In this document: in pieces, positions 51,861 to 60,422 of the stretch | Layout of the letters: every line of letters starts with the position of its first letter | How positions within the stretch are numbered: the stretch's first letter is position 1 | DNA from: Methylobacterium sp. WSM2598 | GTDB lineage: Bacteria > Pseudomonadota > Alphaproteobacteria > Rhizobiales > Beijerinckiaceae | Assembly (NCBI RefSeq): GCF_000379105.1 | Contig: NZ_KB900609.1 | Span: 5,868,395-5,932,394, forward strand | Reading direction: 5' to 3' | Length of the DNA stretch: 64,000 nucleotides | The notes under the pieces: generated by a model | The model's input: the letters and a program-made list of their open reading frames with translations, nothing else | Told to the model about the DNA's origin: nothing | Database searches by the model: none | Program-made: the position numbers and the translations under genes

Positions 51861-52035
51861 GCCCGCAACGTCCGGCCATGGCCGGGCGCCGTCCTGCCCG
51901 CAACGCCCGGCCATTGCCGGGCGCCGTCCTGCCCGCAACGCCCGGCCATGGCCGGGCGCCGTCCTGCCCGCAACGCCCGGCCATTGCCGGGCGCCGTCCT
52001 ACCCGCAACGCCCGGCCATTGCCGGGCGCCGTCCT
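51861..52035. repeat. 35-bp tandem repeat, five copies
   Basis: Five head-to-tail units at 51861, 51896, 51931, 51966 and 52001. Each contains a palindrome GCCCGGCCATGGCCGGGC (in three copies with T for G at the centre) followed by GCCGTCCT and CCCGCAAC. Sequence between palindromes is also identical, so this is a tandem repeat, not a CRISPR. It fills the space between the divergent methyltransferase and hydrolase genes. Confidence 0.95.
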
Positions 52036-52077
52036 GCCCGATAGAGGGCGGGGACGCCGCAGGGGAGCCCGCCGCCG

Positions 52078-52842
52078 ATGCAGACCTTCGATTCCGACGG
52101 GGTGACGATCGCCTATCTGGATGCCCGGCCGGAGCGGGGTGCGGGCGACCCGGTGCTGCTCATCCACGGCTTCGCCTCGAACCACCGCACGAACTGGGTC
52201 AACACGGGCTGGGTCCGGACGCTCACGGAGGCGGGCTACCGGGTGATCGCCCTCGACAATCGCGGGCACGGCGAGAGCGGCAAGCTCTACGAGCCGGAGG
52301 CCTACGCGTCCGAGCTGATGGCGGAGGATGCGCGCCGGCTCCTCGACCATCTCGGCCTTGGGCGGGCCGACGTGATGGGCTACTCGATGGGCGCCCGCAT
52401 CACGGCCTTCCTGGCGCTGCTGCATCCGGACCGGGTGCGCTCGGCGCTGCTCGGCGGACTCGGGATCCACCTCGTCGAGGGCAGGGGGCTGCCGAGCGGC
52501 ATCTCGGAGGCCATGGAGGCGCCGTCGAGCGCCGACGTGACCGATCCGGTGGCGCGCTCCTTCCGGATCTTCGCCGAGCAGACCCGCAGCGATCTCCGGG
52601 CGCTCGCCGCCTGCATGCGCGGCTCGCGGCAGACCCTCTCGCGCGCGGAGGTGGCGCAGATCGAGGTGCCGACGCTGGTCTCGGTCGGCACCACCGACCA
52701 CATCGCCGGGTCCGGACCCGCACTCGCCGCCCTGATCCCGGAGGCGCGCAGCCTCGAGATCCCCAACCGCGACCACAATCTCGCCGTCGGCGACAAGGTG
52801 CATAAGCAGGGCGTGCTCGGCTTTCTGGCGGAGCGCCCCTGA
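52078..52842 (+). CDS. Alpha/beta hydrolase
   Basis: Soluble alpha/beta-fold hydrolase (254 aa). The oxyanion segment VLLIHGFASNHRTNW is near residue 26, the nucleophile elbow GYSMGA near 100, the acid in VGTTDHIAGSG near 203 and the catalytic histidine in IPNRDHNLAVGDKVHKQG near 232. It starts 42 bp after the 35-bp tandem repeat. The substrate is unknown. It is followed by a convergent DUF6894 gene, 5 bp away. Confidence 0.85.
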   Translation: MQTFDSDGVTIAYLDARPERGAGDPVLLIHGFASNHRTNWVNTGWVRTLTEAGYRVIALDNRGHGESGKLYEPEAYASELMAEDARRLLDHLGLGRADVMGYSMGARITAFLALLHPDRVRSALLGGLGIHLVEGRGLPSGISEAMEAPSSADVTDPVARSFRIFAEQTRSDLRALAACMRGSRQTLSRAEVAQIEVPTLVSVGTTDHIAGSGPALAALIPEARSLEIPNRDHNLAVGDKVHKQGVLGFLAERP

Positions 52843-52847
52843 GAGCC

Positions 52848-53105
52848 TCACTGGGCGCGGAGTCGCTGGCGGCTGGCCCGCGCCTGAACGCTCGCCATCG
52901 GCACCCGCAGCACCCGGCAGTGATTCTGGTCCTCGACCCGGATCGCGCTTCGCCGCCAGTCGCAGACGATGTCACCGTCCCGCAGAAGGTCCGTCGCCAG
53001 GTGGGTCGCGCGTTCGAGCGCATCCGCCCGGCTCGGAAGGTCCATCCCCTCTGCATCCAGGATCATGCGCGACCCATTCTGGAAATGAAAGTAGTAGAGG
53101 GTCAT
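52848..53105 (-). CDS. DUF6894-type small protein
   Basis: 85-aa protein with the pattern of the DUF6894 family, which is widespread and multi-copy in Rhizobiales: MTLYYFHFQNGSRMILDAEGMDL, then a helix SRADALERATHLATDLL and a C-terminal RVLRVPMASVQ. The function is unknown. Its upstream region 53106-53340 is AT-richer than usual and likely holds its promoter. Confidence 0.7.
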   Translation of the reverse strand: MTLYYFHFQNGSRMILDAEGMDLPSRADALERATHLATDLLRDGDIVCDWRRSAIRVEDQNHCRVLRVPMASVQARASRQRLRAQ

Positions 53106-53444
53106 CGATCCTTAACGCCTCATCCCGAGTTGAATTTGGTATTTGCTGTCGGTGACGGCTCCTCGCAGCCTTCACCGATCCAGGTTCGAATATAACATAG
53201 GTTAGTTCCCAGCAAGGCCGGAGCAACTTGTGGCAGCGCTTCCACTGGCCGCTCGGGCGGGCGCCGCGCGCGAAAAAGTCCTTTTCAATCATACCCCTTA
53301 GCGGCCTGACGCTGGGCAATGGACAAAATCGGACTAGGCTGAATGCACCCGCCGGCCTCAACCGAGGGCTATCCCGGGGAGCCGAATCGGCGGGCCGGAG
53401 CCTGGGGGCGGCGGGCCCTCGACGGGCCTATGGACCGAGCTGAT
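53106..53444. other. AT-richer intergenic DNA, no gene seen
   Basis: 53130-53340 is notably less GC-rich than the rest (TTGAATTTGGTATTTGC, CGAATATAACATAGG). No open frame with family resemblance. Promoter of the DUF6894 gene is the likely content. Confidence 0.4.
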
Positions 53445-53530
53445 CCGCGGCGCCTGTACGAGGCCGACATCCGCATGGCCGAAATGGGAGATGGCGACGC
53501 CATCAACCGGGTGTCGCATGCGCGCCCGGC
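53445..53530 (+). repeat. Dispersed repeat family A, copy 5 (hairpin deleted)
   Basis: Starts as TGATCCGCGGCGCCTGTACG, i.e. the hairpin is reduced to its first six bases, then the tail encodes ADIRMAEMGDGDAINR, closely matching copy 2 (11052). It is not next to a gene end. Confidence 0.75.
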
Positions 53531-53593
53531 GCGGGACGGTCGCGGCAGAGGTCGCGGGCTTCGGCCGGTCGCGGCTTGACGCTCCCGACCATG

Positions 53594-53618
53594 AAAAAAG
53601 CCGCCCCGGGGGGGCGGC
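53594..53618 (-). terminator. Rho-independent terminator of the atp operon
   Basis: GCCGCCCC, loop GGG, GGGGCGGC, with AAAAAA (53594-53599) that gives a six-T tract on the minus strand. It lies ~150 bases past atpF, beyond a family A repeat. Confidence 0.9.
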
Positions 53619-53659
53619 TCTCTCGCGCGGGTGGGGCCCCGCGGCCCGTCGGGCCGTGC

Positions 53660-53769
53660 GGGTCATACGCCATCCGATTGATTGCTTCGCAATGCGGATG
53701 TCGGCTTCGCTCAGGCGCCGCGCGGGCTTGGGATGCGGGATCCGCTTCGATCAAGCGGATCCCGTATCA
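53660..53769 (-). repeat. Dispersed repeat family A, copy 4, with stop-codon hairpin
   Basis: On the minus strand it starts at 53769 with TGATACGGGATCCGCTT and forms a hairpin to 53733 (one or two mismatches), then CGCGCGGCGCCTGAGCG and a shortened tail (ADIRIAKQSIG). The opening TGA (53767-53769) is the atpF stop codon. The real T-tailed terminator of the operon lies further on at 53594. Confidence 0.8.
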
Positions 53770-54252
53770 GGCACGCAGGCGCGTGCGGATGTCGCCGAGG
53801 CTGCGGCGGATCAGGTCCTGGGCGGCGTCGCCCGTCACCTTCTCGCGCAGGATGGTCTCGGAGACGCGCACCGCGGCCTCCGCGGCGGCGGCCCGCACCT
53901 CGGCGGCGGCCTGCGCCTCGGCCTGCGCGATCTTGGCCTCGGCGGCCTTGGTGCGGCGGGCGACGAAGTCGTTCAGGCGGGCATGGCCCTCGGCGGCGGC
54001 GCGCTCCGCCTCCGCCCGGGCATTGGCGACGATCGCCTCGGCCTCGCGCTCGGCCTCGCCCCGGCGCTTCTGGTAGCCGGCGAGGAGCGCGGCGGCCTCC
54101 TCGCGCAGGCGGCGGGCCTCTTCCAGTTCGCGGCGCACCCGCTCACCCCGGCGGTCGAGGCCGTTGATGATCTGGTCGAAGCCGCCGGCCTTCCAGACGA
54201 TGCCGCAGAAGATCACGAAGGCGACCGCGACCCAGAATTCCGGTTCCAACAT
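53767..54252 (-). CDS. atpF: ATP synthase F0 subunit B
   Basis: Peripheral-stalk subunit that links F0 to F1. 161 aa: membrane helix FWVAVAFVIFCGIVWKAGGF near residues 6-25, then a long Ala/Glu/Arg coiled coil to the end. Last gene of the F0 operon; 17 bp after atpF'. Stop codon inside the family A hairpin. Confidence 0.95.
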   Translation of the reverse strand: MLEPEFWVAVAFVIFCGIVWKAGGFDQIINGLDRRGERVRRELEEARRLREEAAALLAGYQKRRGEAEREAEAIVANARAEAERAAAEGHARLNDFVARRTKAAEAKIAQAEAQAAAEVRAAAAEAAVRVSETILREKVTGDAAQDLIRRSLGDIRTRLRA

Positions 54253-54269
54253 CTCTCGGGTCCTCCGGC

Positions 54270-54833
54270 TCAGTGCACGGTCTGGGTGCGGTCGTAGGCC
54301 GCCTCTACGGCGGCGCGGTCGGGGCTCTGGCCGATCAGGCGCTCGACGATGGCGGTGGCGGCGTCGGCCGCGACCTCGCGCACGCTGCCCATCGCGGTCG
54401 CGGTGCGGGCGCGGATCTGCGCCTCGGACTCGGCGAGCTTGGCGGCGAGGTCGGCCTCCAGGGCCTTGCGGCGGGTCTCGGCCTCGGCCGCGAGGCTGTC
54501 GCGGGTCGCCTGGGCGATGCCCTTGGCCTTGTCCTGCGCCTCCTTGAGGGAGCGCTCATAGGCTCCTCGGGCGGAATCCGCGCCGGTCTTCATGCGCGAC
54601 GCCTCATCGAGATCGGCGGCGAGCCGCGCCTGACGGTCGTGCAGCAGGCCGGCGATGCGCGGCACCGCGACCCGGGACATCAGGTAGTAGAGCAGCCCGA
54701 AGGCGATGGCGAGCCAGAGGATCTGCGCCGCGAAGGTGGTGCTCTGGAAGGGAGGAAAGCCGCCGCCATGCTCGGAGGCCGGCTCGTGGATCAGGCCTTC
54801 CTGCAGGCCGGCATGGGGTGTGGGCTGCGCCAT
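54270..54833 (-). CDS. atpG: ATP synthase F0 subunit B'
   Basis: Second peripheral-stalk subunit, the B/B' heterodimer being typical of alphaproteobacteria and cyanobacteria. 187 aa: about 30 residues before the membrane helix TFAAQILWLAIAFGLLYYLM, then a coiled coil (RQARLAADLDEASRMKTGADSAR). The symbol is sometimes atpF2. 167 bp separate it from atpE, where a GC-rich non-coding stretch lies. Confidence 0.93.
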   Translation of the reverse strand: MAQPTPHAGLQEGLIHEPASEHGGGFPPFQSTTFAAQILWLAIAFGLLYYLMSRVAVPRIAGLLHDRQARLAADLDEASRMKTGADSARGAYERSLKEAQDKAKGIAQATRDSLAAEAETRRKALEADLAAKLAESEAQIRARTATAMGSVREVAADAATAIVERLIGQSPDRAAVEAAYDRTQTVH

Positions 54834-55000
54834 CGTGTCGTCCGGGAATGCGGGAGCCTCAAGCAGCGCGCCGGCCGAGCGGCCGGCGCAAGACGCCGCG
54901 GCACCCGCGCGCCGGCGGGCCTCCGCGACGGGAGGGGGCGCCCGTCAGACGGGGAGCGGCGACGGGCCGCTCCCGGACGAGGCGCCCGGGCGTCGACGCC

Positions 55001-55228
55001 TCAGACCGCGAACAGGAGCAGCAGCGCGACGAGGAGCGAGAAGATGCCGAGCGCTTCCGTCAGCGCGAAGCCGAGGAGCAGGTTGGCGCGCTGGCTGTCG
55101 GCCGCGGAGGGGTTGCGCAGGGCGCCCGCGAAGAACTGGCCGAAGAGGTTGCCGAGGCCCACGGCGGCGCCCGCCATGCCGAGGCAGGCGAGACCGGCGC
55201 CGATGTACTTCGCAGCAACGGGATCCAT
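55001..55228 (-). CDS. atpE: ATP synthase F0 subunit C
   Basis: Proteolipid of the proton-driven ring. 75 aa, two hydrophobic hairpin helices: YIGAGLACLGMAGAAVGLG, a polar loop with RNPSAADSQR, then LLGFALTEALGIFSLLVALLL, in which the Glu of TEALG (residue 58) is the proton carrier. The ATG at 55228 is preceded by CAGGAG. 112 bp from atpB; atpE is commonly given strong translation signals. Confidence 0.97.
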   Translation of the reverse strand: MDPVAAKYIGAGLACLGMAGAAVGLGNLFGQFFAGALRNPSAADSQRANLLLGFALTEALGIFSLLVALLLLFAV

Positions 55229-55340
55229 CTGAGTACTCCTGAGGTCGTCTAGTCGTCTGGCTGGTGGGATCCGGCCGCGACAGGGCGAACCGGGGTGGGG
55301 AGGGGGCACCCCGGCCGGGACGGCCGGGAGGAACCGGCCG

Positions 55341-56096
55341 TCAGTGGCCGGGATGCAGCGCGTCGCTGAGGTAGATCGAGGTCAGCGTCGCGAAGACGTA
55401 GGCCTGCAGCACCGCGACCAGCATCTCGAGCGCCGTGATGGCGACCGACAGGGCGAGGGGCAGCGGCGAGAGGATGCCCCAGATGCCCGCGGCGAGCAGG
55501 GCCGGGACGAAGCCCGCGAAGATCTTGAGGGCGATGTGGCCCGCCAGCATGTTGGCGAAGAGACGGACCGAGAGGCTGATCGGGCGGGAGATGAAGGACA
55601 CCACCTCGATCGCCACGATGAGCGGCTTCAGCCAGCCCGGAACGCCCGGCGGCACGAACAGGTCGAGGAAGTGCACCCCGTGCGCCATGAACCCGTAGAT
55701 GACCACGGTCAGGATCACCACCAGCGCCAGCATGAAGGTGACGATGATGTGGCTCGTCACCGTGAAGGCGTAGGGGATCATCCCGAACAGGTTGAGCACC
55801 AGCACGAACATGAAGAGCGAGAACACGAGCGGCACGAAGCGCTCGCTGCCGTGCCCGGCCGATTGGTGCACCGTGGAGGCGATGAACTCGTAGAACGCCT
55901 CGGCCAGCGACTGCATCCGCCCCGGCACCAGCGCGCGCTGGCGGGTGGCGACCAGGGTGATCAGCGCGATGATCCCGACCGCGGCGAACATGTAGAGCGC
56001 CGACTGGGTGAACGCGATGTGCTGGTGGCCGATATGACCGAACGAGACCAGCGGCTTCAGCTCGAACTGGTGGATCGGATCCAACTTCACGGCCAT
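55341..56096 (-). CDS. atpB: ATP synthase F0 subunit A
   Basis: Proton half-channel subunit. 251 aa, with five to six helices. The essential Arg lies in SRPISLSVRLFANMLAGHI near residue 175, and LEMLVAVLQAYVFATLTSIYL near the C-terminus is the last-helix signature. Between atpI (88 bp) and atpE; F1 genes are not in the window, as expected for this group. Confidence 0.97.
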   Translation of the reverse strand: MAVKLDPIHQFELKPLVSFGHIGHQHIAFTQSALYMFAAVGIIALITLVATRQRALVPGRMQSLAEAFYEFIASTVHQSAGHGSERFVPLVFSLFMFVLVLNLFGMIPYAFTVTSHIIVTFMLALVVILTVVIYGFMAHGVHFLDLFVPPGVPGWLKPLIVAIEVVSFISRPISLSVRLFANMLAGHIALKIFAGFVPALLAAGIWGILSPLPLALSVAITALEMLVAVLQAYVFATLTSIYLSDALHPGH

Positions 56097-56184
56097 GCCG
56101 GTCCCGCCCCTCTATCCATCGGCGCCGCGGTCGTCCGCTCGGCGCCTGATCCGCGCTGGCGGATGCACGGCATCCACCCGATGA

Positions 56185-56562
56185 TCAAGTCCCCGTTTCG
56201 TTTTTCTTCGTGTCCGCGGGCCGAAAAAACCCCGACACGCGCATCACGTTCAGCACTCCCGCCGCGAAGCCCAGGATGACGAGCACGATCATGCCCCAGG
56301 GCTTGGTGCCCAGAAGCCGATCGAGGCCCCAGCCGAGCAGCCCGCCCGCCACGACGCCCGACACGAACTCCGTCGACAGACGCAGCGCGAGGCCGAGCGG
56401 CGAGGGTTGGCGGGTCTCGGAACGCGACGAAGGATCGGGAGCGGCGGGGGGCCGCTTCCGGTCGATCTGCATTTCGAGACGCTTGAGCCTCGCGGAGAGA
56501 TCACTGTCGGGGGCAGGCTCCCGGCCCATGCCGCCCTCGTCTCGCGGGTCGGTGCCGGTCAT
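56185..56562 (-). CDS. atpI: ATP synthase protein I (AtpI/AtpZ-like)
   Basis: Assembly factor for the c-ring. 125 aa: an N-terminal charged half (LSARLKRLEMQIDRKRPPA) and two membrane helices (LRLSTEFVSGVVAGGLLGWGLDRLL near 75 and GMIVLVILGFAAGVLNVMRVSG near 95). First gene of the F0 operon, with 158 bp to smc upstream that should hold the promoter (an AT-richer ATAAGTCTTTGTTCC lies at 56669-56683). Confidence 0.88.
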   Translation of the reverse strand: MTGTDPRDEGGMGREPAPDSDLSARLKRLEMQIDRKRPPAAPDPSSRSETRQPSPLGLALRLSTEFVSGVVAGGLLGWGLDRLLGTKPWGMIVLVILGFAAGVLNVMRVSGFFRPADTKKNETGT

Positions 56563-56720
56563 GGCGCGACTCCGCGTCGGAGGGGCGAAGTTGTCCAGCC
56601 CGGGTGCCCCCTTCGAGCGGGCGCACCATAGTTTCGCCCACAGTGCGAGTCAAGGATCCGTGAGGTAGCCATAAGTCTTTGTTCCGCCTTATGGATTGGG
56701 AACGGCCACGCCCCGCGGCA

Positions 56721-59700
56721 TCACATCGCCTCGGCGAGCGCCCGCGCCCCCGCGAGGTCGACCGAGACGAGTTGCGACACGCCCCGCTCCGCCATGGTGA
56801 CCCCGCACAGCCGGTCCATCCGCGCCATGGTGATGGGGTTGTGGGTGATTACCAGGAAGCGGGTGTCGGTGTCCCGGGCCATGCGGCCGAGGAGGTCGCA
56901 GTAGCGCTCGACGTTGGCGTCGTCGAGGGGGGCGTCGACCTCGTCGAGCACGCAGACCGGTGACGGGTTGGTCAGGAACACCGCGAAGATCAGCGCGATG
57001 GCGGTGAGCGCCTGCTCGCCGCCCGAGAGCAGGGTCATGGTCTGGGGCTTCTTGCCCGGCGGGCGGGCCAGGATCTCGAGGCCGGCCTCCAGCGGATCCT
57101 CGGCATCGACGAGCGTCAGTTCGGCGGTGCCCCCGCCGAACAGCGTGGTGAACAGGCGCTCGAAATGCCCGTTCACGGCCGCGAAGGCGGCGAGCAGCCG
57201 CTCGCGCCCCTCGCGGTTGAGGCTCGCGATGGCCCCGCGCAGGCGCCGGATCGCCTCCAGGAGGTCGTCGCGCTCGCGCGAGAGCGCGTCCCGCCGCTCC
57301 TCGGCCTCGGCCAGTTCCGCCTCGGCCCGCAGGTTCACGGCCCCGATCCGCTCCCGGTCGGCCCGCAGGCCGGAGAGCCGGGCCTCGACCGCTTCCGCCT
57401 CCGGCAGGGCCTCGCCCGGGGCGAGGCCGGCGAGGGCGGGGAGCGCCTCCAGGGTCGCGCCGAGCGTCTCGGGGATCGCCCGGGCGACCTCGGCGAGGCG
57501 GCGCGCCAGCGCCTCCTGCGCCGCCGCCGCGGCGGCCCGGGCCTCCCGCGCCGCGCCGAGGGCCTCGAGGGCGGCCCAGGCGCGCCGGTCGGCCTCGGCG
57601 AGCCCGGCCTCGGCGGCCGCGAGCCGATCCGCCGCCGCGCGCCGCGCCGCCTCGGCCTCCCGGCCGGCGCCCGCGAGCCGCCGCCGCTCGGCCGCGAAGG
57701 CGCCGGGTGCCCCGGCGAGGGCGGCCCGCTCCTCCTCGGCCGCGGCGCGGCGCCCGGCGAGGTCGTCGAGGGCGGCCGCGGCGCGCAGGGCGCGGTCGCC
57801 CCAGCGCGCCCGCTCCTCGGCCAGGGCGGCGGCGCGGCGGCGGCGCTCCGCGGCCGCACGGGCGAGGGCGAGGGCGGCGGCCCTCGCCTCGGCCGCGGCG
57901 GCGCGCCGGGTCGCCACCGCCTGCCGCAGGCGGGCGAGATCCTCCGGCGCCTGCCCCGGCAGGGCCGCGAGGGCGTCCTCGGCGGCCTCGATCCGGGCCG
58001 CCGCCTCCTCGGCCTCCTCGGCGAGCCGCGCCTCGGCCTCGTCCCGGGCCGCGCGCCGCGCCGCCGCCTCGGCCGCGCGGCGCTCCGCGGCCACCAGGGC
58101 GGCGCGGGCCGCGTCGAGGCGGGTGCGGGCGAGGCGGGCCGCGTCGAGGGCCCGCGTCTCCCGGGCGGCGGCCTCGCGCGCCCGCTCCTGCCGCACCGCG
58201 CCGGCGGCGCGGGCGGCCTGCGCCGCCTCGCGGGCCTTGGCCGCTGCCTGCCGCAGCGCGTCGAGCCGGGCGCGCGCGGCGAGGCGCAGGGCGGCGGGCG
58301 AGGGCGCCTCGGCGGAGACCGTGAAGCCGTCCCAGCGCACGAGGTCGCCCGCGAGGGTGACGAGGCGCTGGCCCGGCCGCAGGCGCGCCGCCAGGGCGGC
58401 GGCCTCGCCGCGGGCGACGATCCCGACCTGCCGCAGGCGCCGGGCGAGGAGCGGCGGGCCGTCCACCACGCGCGAGAGGGGCAGGGCACCGGCGGGAAGC
58501 GGCGGGTCGGCGGGATCCTCCGGCGCCCCGGCCCAGTGGGCGGGGGCGGCCGGGTCGGTCGCCGCGTCGAGATCCTCGCCCAGGGCCGCCGCGAGGGCCG
58601 CCTCGTGCCCCGGCGCGACGCGCAGCGCGTCGAGGAGCGGCGGGAAGCGCGCGGGAGGCGCCACCAGGCCCGCGAGGGTGCCCGCCTCGGCCTCGCGGCG
58701 GGCGGCCTCGCGCTCCGCGTCGGCCAGGGCCGGACGCCCGCGCGCCTCCGCGTCGCGGGCCTCCGCGAGGTCCTCGCGCGCCGCGGCGGCCTCGTCCTCG
58801 GCCTGCTCGCTCAGCGCCGACGCCTCCGCCAGGGCGGCGCGCAGGCGCGCGAGCGCCGGCGCCTCGTCGGCCTCGCCGGCCCGCTCGCGGGCGAGGCGCG
58901 CCCGCTCGGCGGCGAGGCGCTCGGCGCGGGTGCGCCCGTCGCGCAGGGCGCGCTCCAGGGCGCCGCGGCGGGCGCTCCCCTCGGCGGCGGCGGCCTGGGC
59001 GGCCGAGAGCGCCGCCTCGGCGGCGGCGAGGGCGGCCTCGGCGGCGACGGCCCGCTGCTCGGCCGCCGCGCGCGCCCCCGCCCCGTCCGGGTCGGCCGCC
59101 AGGGCGGCGGCCTCGGCCTCGAGGCGGGCGAGGCTCGCCCGCGCGTCGTCGCGGCTCTCCGCCTGCCGGGCGGCGTCGCGGGCGAGGTCGGCGAGGCGCT
59201 GAGTGAGGTCGCGCAGGCGCTCGGCGGCGCGGTTCTCCTCGGCATCGAGGGCCGCCGCCGCCTGGGTCAGCCGCTGCAGCGCGGCGGCGGCCCGCGCCTC
59301 CTCCTCGCGCAGGCGGGGCAGGCCGGCGGCGGCGAGGGCCTGGGCGGTCGCGGCGGCGGCCTGCCCCGCCTGCGCGGCGGCGACCCGCTCGGCGGCGGCG
59401 GCGGCCTCCCGCCCGGCCCGCGCCGCCTCCTCCCGGGCCCGCCCGTGGGCGATGAGGTGGAGCAGCGCCTCGCCCCGGCGGATCGCGGCGGCGACCTCGC
59501 GGTAGCGCGCGGCGGCCCTGGCCTGCCGCCGCAGGGAATCGACCCCGGAGCTGATCGCGCCGAGCACGTCCTCGACCCGGGCGAGGTTCTCCTCGGCGGC
59601 GCGCAGGCGCAGCTCCGCCTCGTGGCGGCGGGCATGCAGGCCGCCGATCCCGGCCGCCTCCTCCAGCACCCGCCGCCGCGCCTGGGGCTTGGCCGCGATC

Positions 59701-60155
59701 ATCTCGGCCACCTGGCCCTGGCGGACCATCGCGGGCGAGCGCGCACCCGTCGAGGCGTCGGCGAAGAGCAGCTGCACGTCGCGGGCGCGCACCTCGCGGC
59801 CGTTGACGCGGTAGGTGGAGCCGGCGCCCCGGTCGATCCGCCGCGTCACGTCGAGCGCGTCCGCGCCGTTGAAGGCGGCGGGGGCCGTGCGGGCGTTGTT
59901 GTCCAGGGTCAGCGTCACCTCCGCGTGGCTGCGGCCGGGTCGGCCACCGGATCCGGAGAAGATCACGTCGTCCATGCCGGAGGCGCGCAGGCTCTTGTGC
60001 GAGCTCTCGCCCATCACCCAGCGCAGGGCCTCGACCAGGTTCGACTTGCCGCAGCCGTTCGGCCCGATGATCCCGGTGAGGCCGGGCTCGATCGGGACCT
60101 CGCTCGGCTCGACGAAGGTCTTGAAGCCGACGATGCGCAGGCGGGTGAGACGCAT
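56721..60155 (-). CDS. smc: Chromosome segregation ATPase SMC
   Basis: Condensin core subunit that organises and segregates the chromosome. 1144 aa from ATG 60155 (MRLTRLRIVGFKTFVEP). Walker A GPNGCGKSNLVEALRW near residue 33; two very Ala/Arg/Glu-rich coiled coils; a hinge near 480-620 with reduced coil pattern; and C-terminal signature LLSGGEQALTAIALIFAVF near 1040 and Walker B VCVLDEVDAPLDD near 1065. The coiled coils are extreme in Ala content, which also makes long open frames on the other strand. It lies downstream of the dsbA-like gene, same direction. Confidence 0.96.
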   Translation of the reverse strand: MRLTRLRIVGFKTFVEPSEVPIEPGLTGIIGPNGCGKSNLVEALRWVMGESSHKSLRASGMDDVIFSGSGGRPGRSHAEVTLTLDNNARTAPAAFNGADALDVTRRIDRGAGSTYRVNGREVRARDVQLLFADASTGARSPAMVRQGQVAEMIAAKPQARRRVLEEAAGIGGLHARRHEAELRLRAAEENLARVEDVLGAISSGVDSLRRQARAAARYREVAAAIRRGEALLHLIAHGRAREEAARAGREAAAAAERVAAAQAGQAAAATAQALAAAGLPRLREEEARAAAALQRLTQAAAALDAEENRAAERLRDLTQRLADLARDAARQAESRDDARASLARLEAEAAALAADPDGAGARAAAEQRAVAAEAALAAAEAALSAAQAAAAEGSARRGALERALRDGRTRAERLAAERARLARERAGEADEAPALARLRAALAEASALSEQAEDEAAAAREDLAEARDAEARGRPALADAEREAARREAEAGTLAGLVAPPARFPPLLDALRVAPGHEAALAAALGEDLDAATDPAAPAHWAGAPEDPADPPLPAGALPLSRVVDGPPLLARRLRQVGIVARGEAAALAARLRPGQRLVTLAGDLVRWDGFTVSAEAPSPAALRLAARARLDALRQAAAKAREAAQAARAAGAVRQERAREAAARETRALDAARLARTRLDAARAALVAAERRAAEAAARRAARDEAEARLAEEAEEAAARIEAAEDALAALPGQAPEDLARLRQAVATRRAAAAEARAAALALARAAAERRRRAAALAEERARWGDRALRAAAALDDLAGRRAAAEEERAALAGAPGAFAAERRRLAGAGREAEAARRAAADRLAAAEAGLAEADRRAWAALEALGAAREARAAAAAAQEALARRLAEVARAIPETLGATLEALPALAGLAPGEALPEAEAVEARLSGLRADRERIGAVNLRAEAELAEAEERRDALSRERDDLLEAIRRLRGAIASLNREGRERLLAAFAAVNGHFERLFTTLFGGGTAELTLVDAEDPLEAGLEILARPPGKKPQTMTLLSGGEQALTAIALIFAVFLTNPSPVCVLDEVDAPLDDANVERYCDLLGRMARDTDTRFLVITHNPITMARMDRLCGVTMAERGVSQLVSVDLAGARALAEAM

Positions 60156-60263
60156 GGGTGACGACCGGAAGGCGCGGCGCGGCCCCTCGCGCCTCATCCG
60201 ACGCGCCGGCGCCGGGTCTTGGCGCGGGTCTTGGCGCAGGAATCGGACCCCTCGCGCGGAGGG

Positions 60264-60314
60264 GCGGCCCGGAGATCAGGGCGGCCCGGAGATCAGGGCG
60301 GCCCGGAGATCAGG
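60264..60314. repeat. 17-bp tandem repeat, three exact copies
   Basis: GCGGCCCGGAGATCAGG at 60264, 60281 and 60298, in the gap between the dsbA-like gene and smc. Next to it, 60307-60365 read on the minus strand encodes TRREALTGAGAALGAAL, similar to the dsbA-like signal peptide (TRRDALTLTGSALGAAL). It may be a small duplication. Confidence 0.85.
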
Positions 60315-60422
60315 GCCGCCCCGAGGGCCGCGCCGGCCCCGGTCAACGCCTCGCGCCGTGTCGCCGCGGCGGCGGCTCCTGTGGGTGGCGGGAGGGAACG
60401 GGGCCCGCGCCGCGGCGCGCGA

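Noticed and set aside
51861..52035. CRISPR array
   Set aside because: The sequence between the palindromes is identical in every unit, so there are no spacers; no cas gene is nearby.
56914..60161. Several long open frames on the plus strand opposite smc
   Set aside because: Ser/Arg/Ala- or Gly/Arg-rich products without motifs; they mirror the Ala/Arg/Glu-rich coiled coils of SMC.
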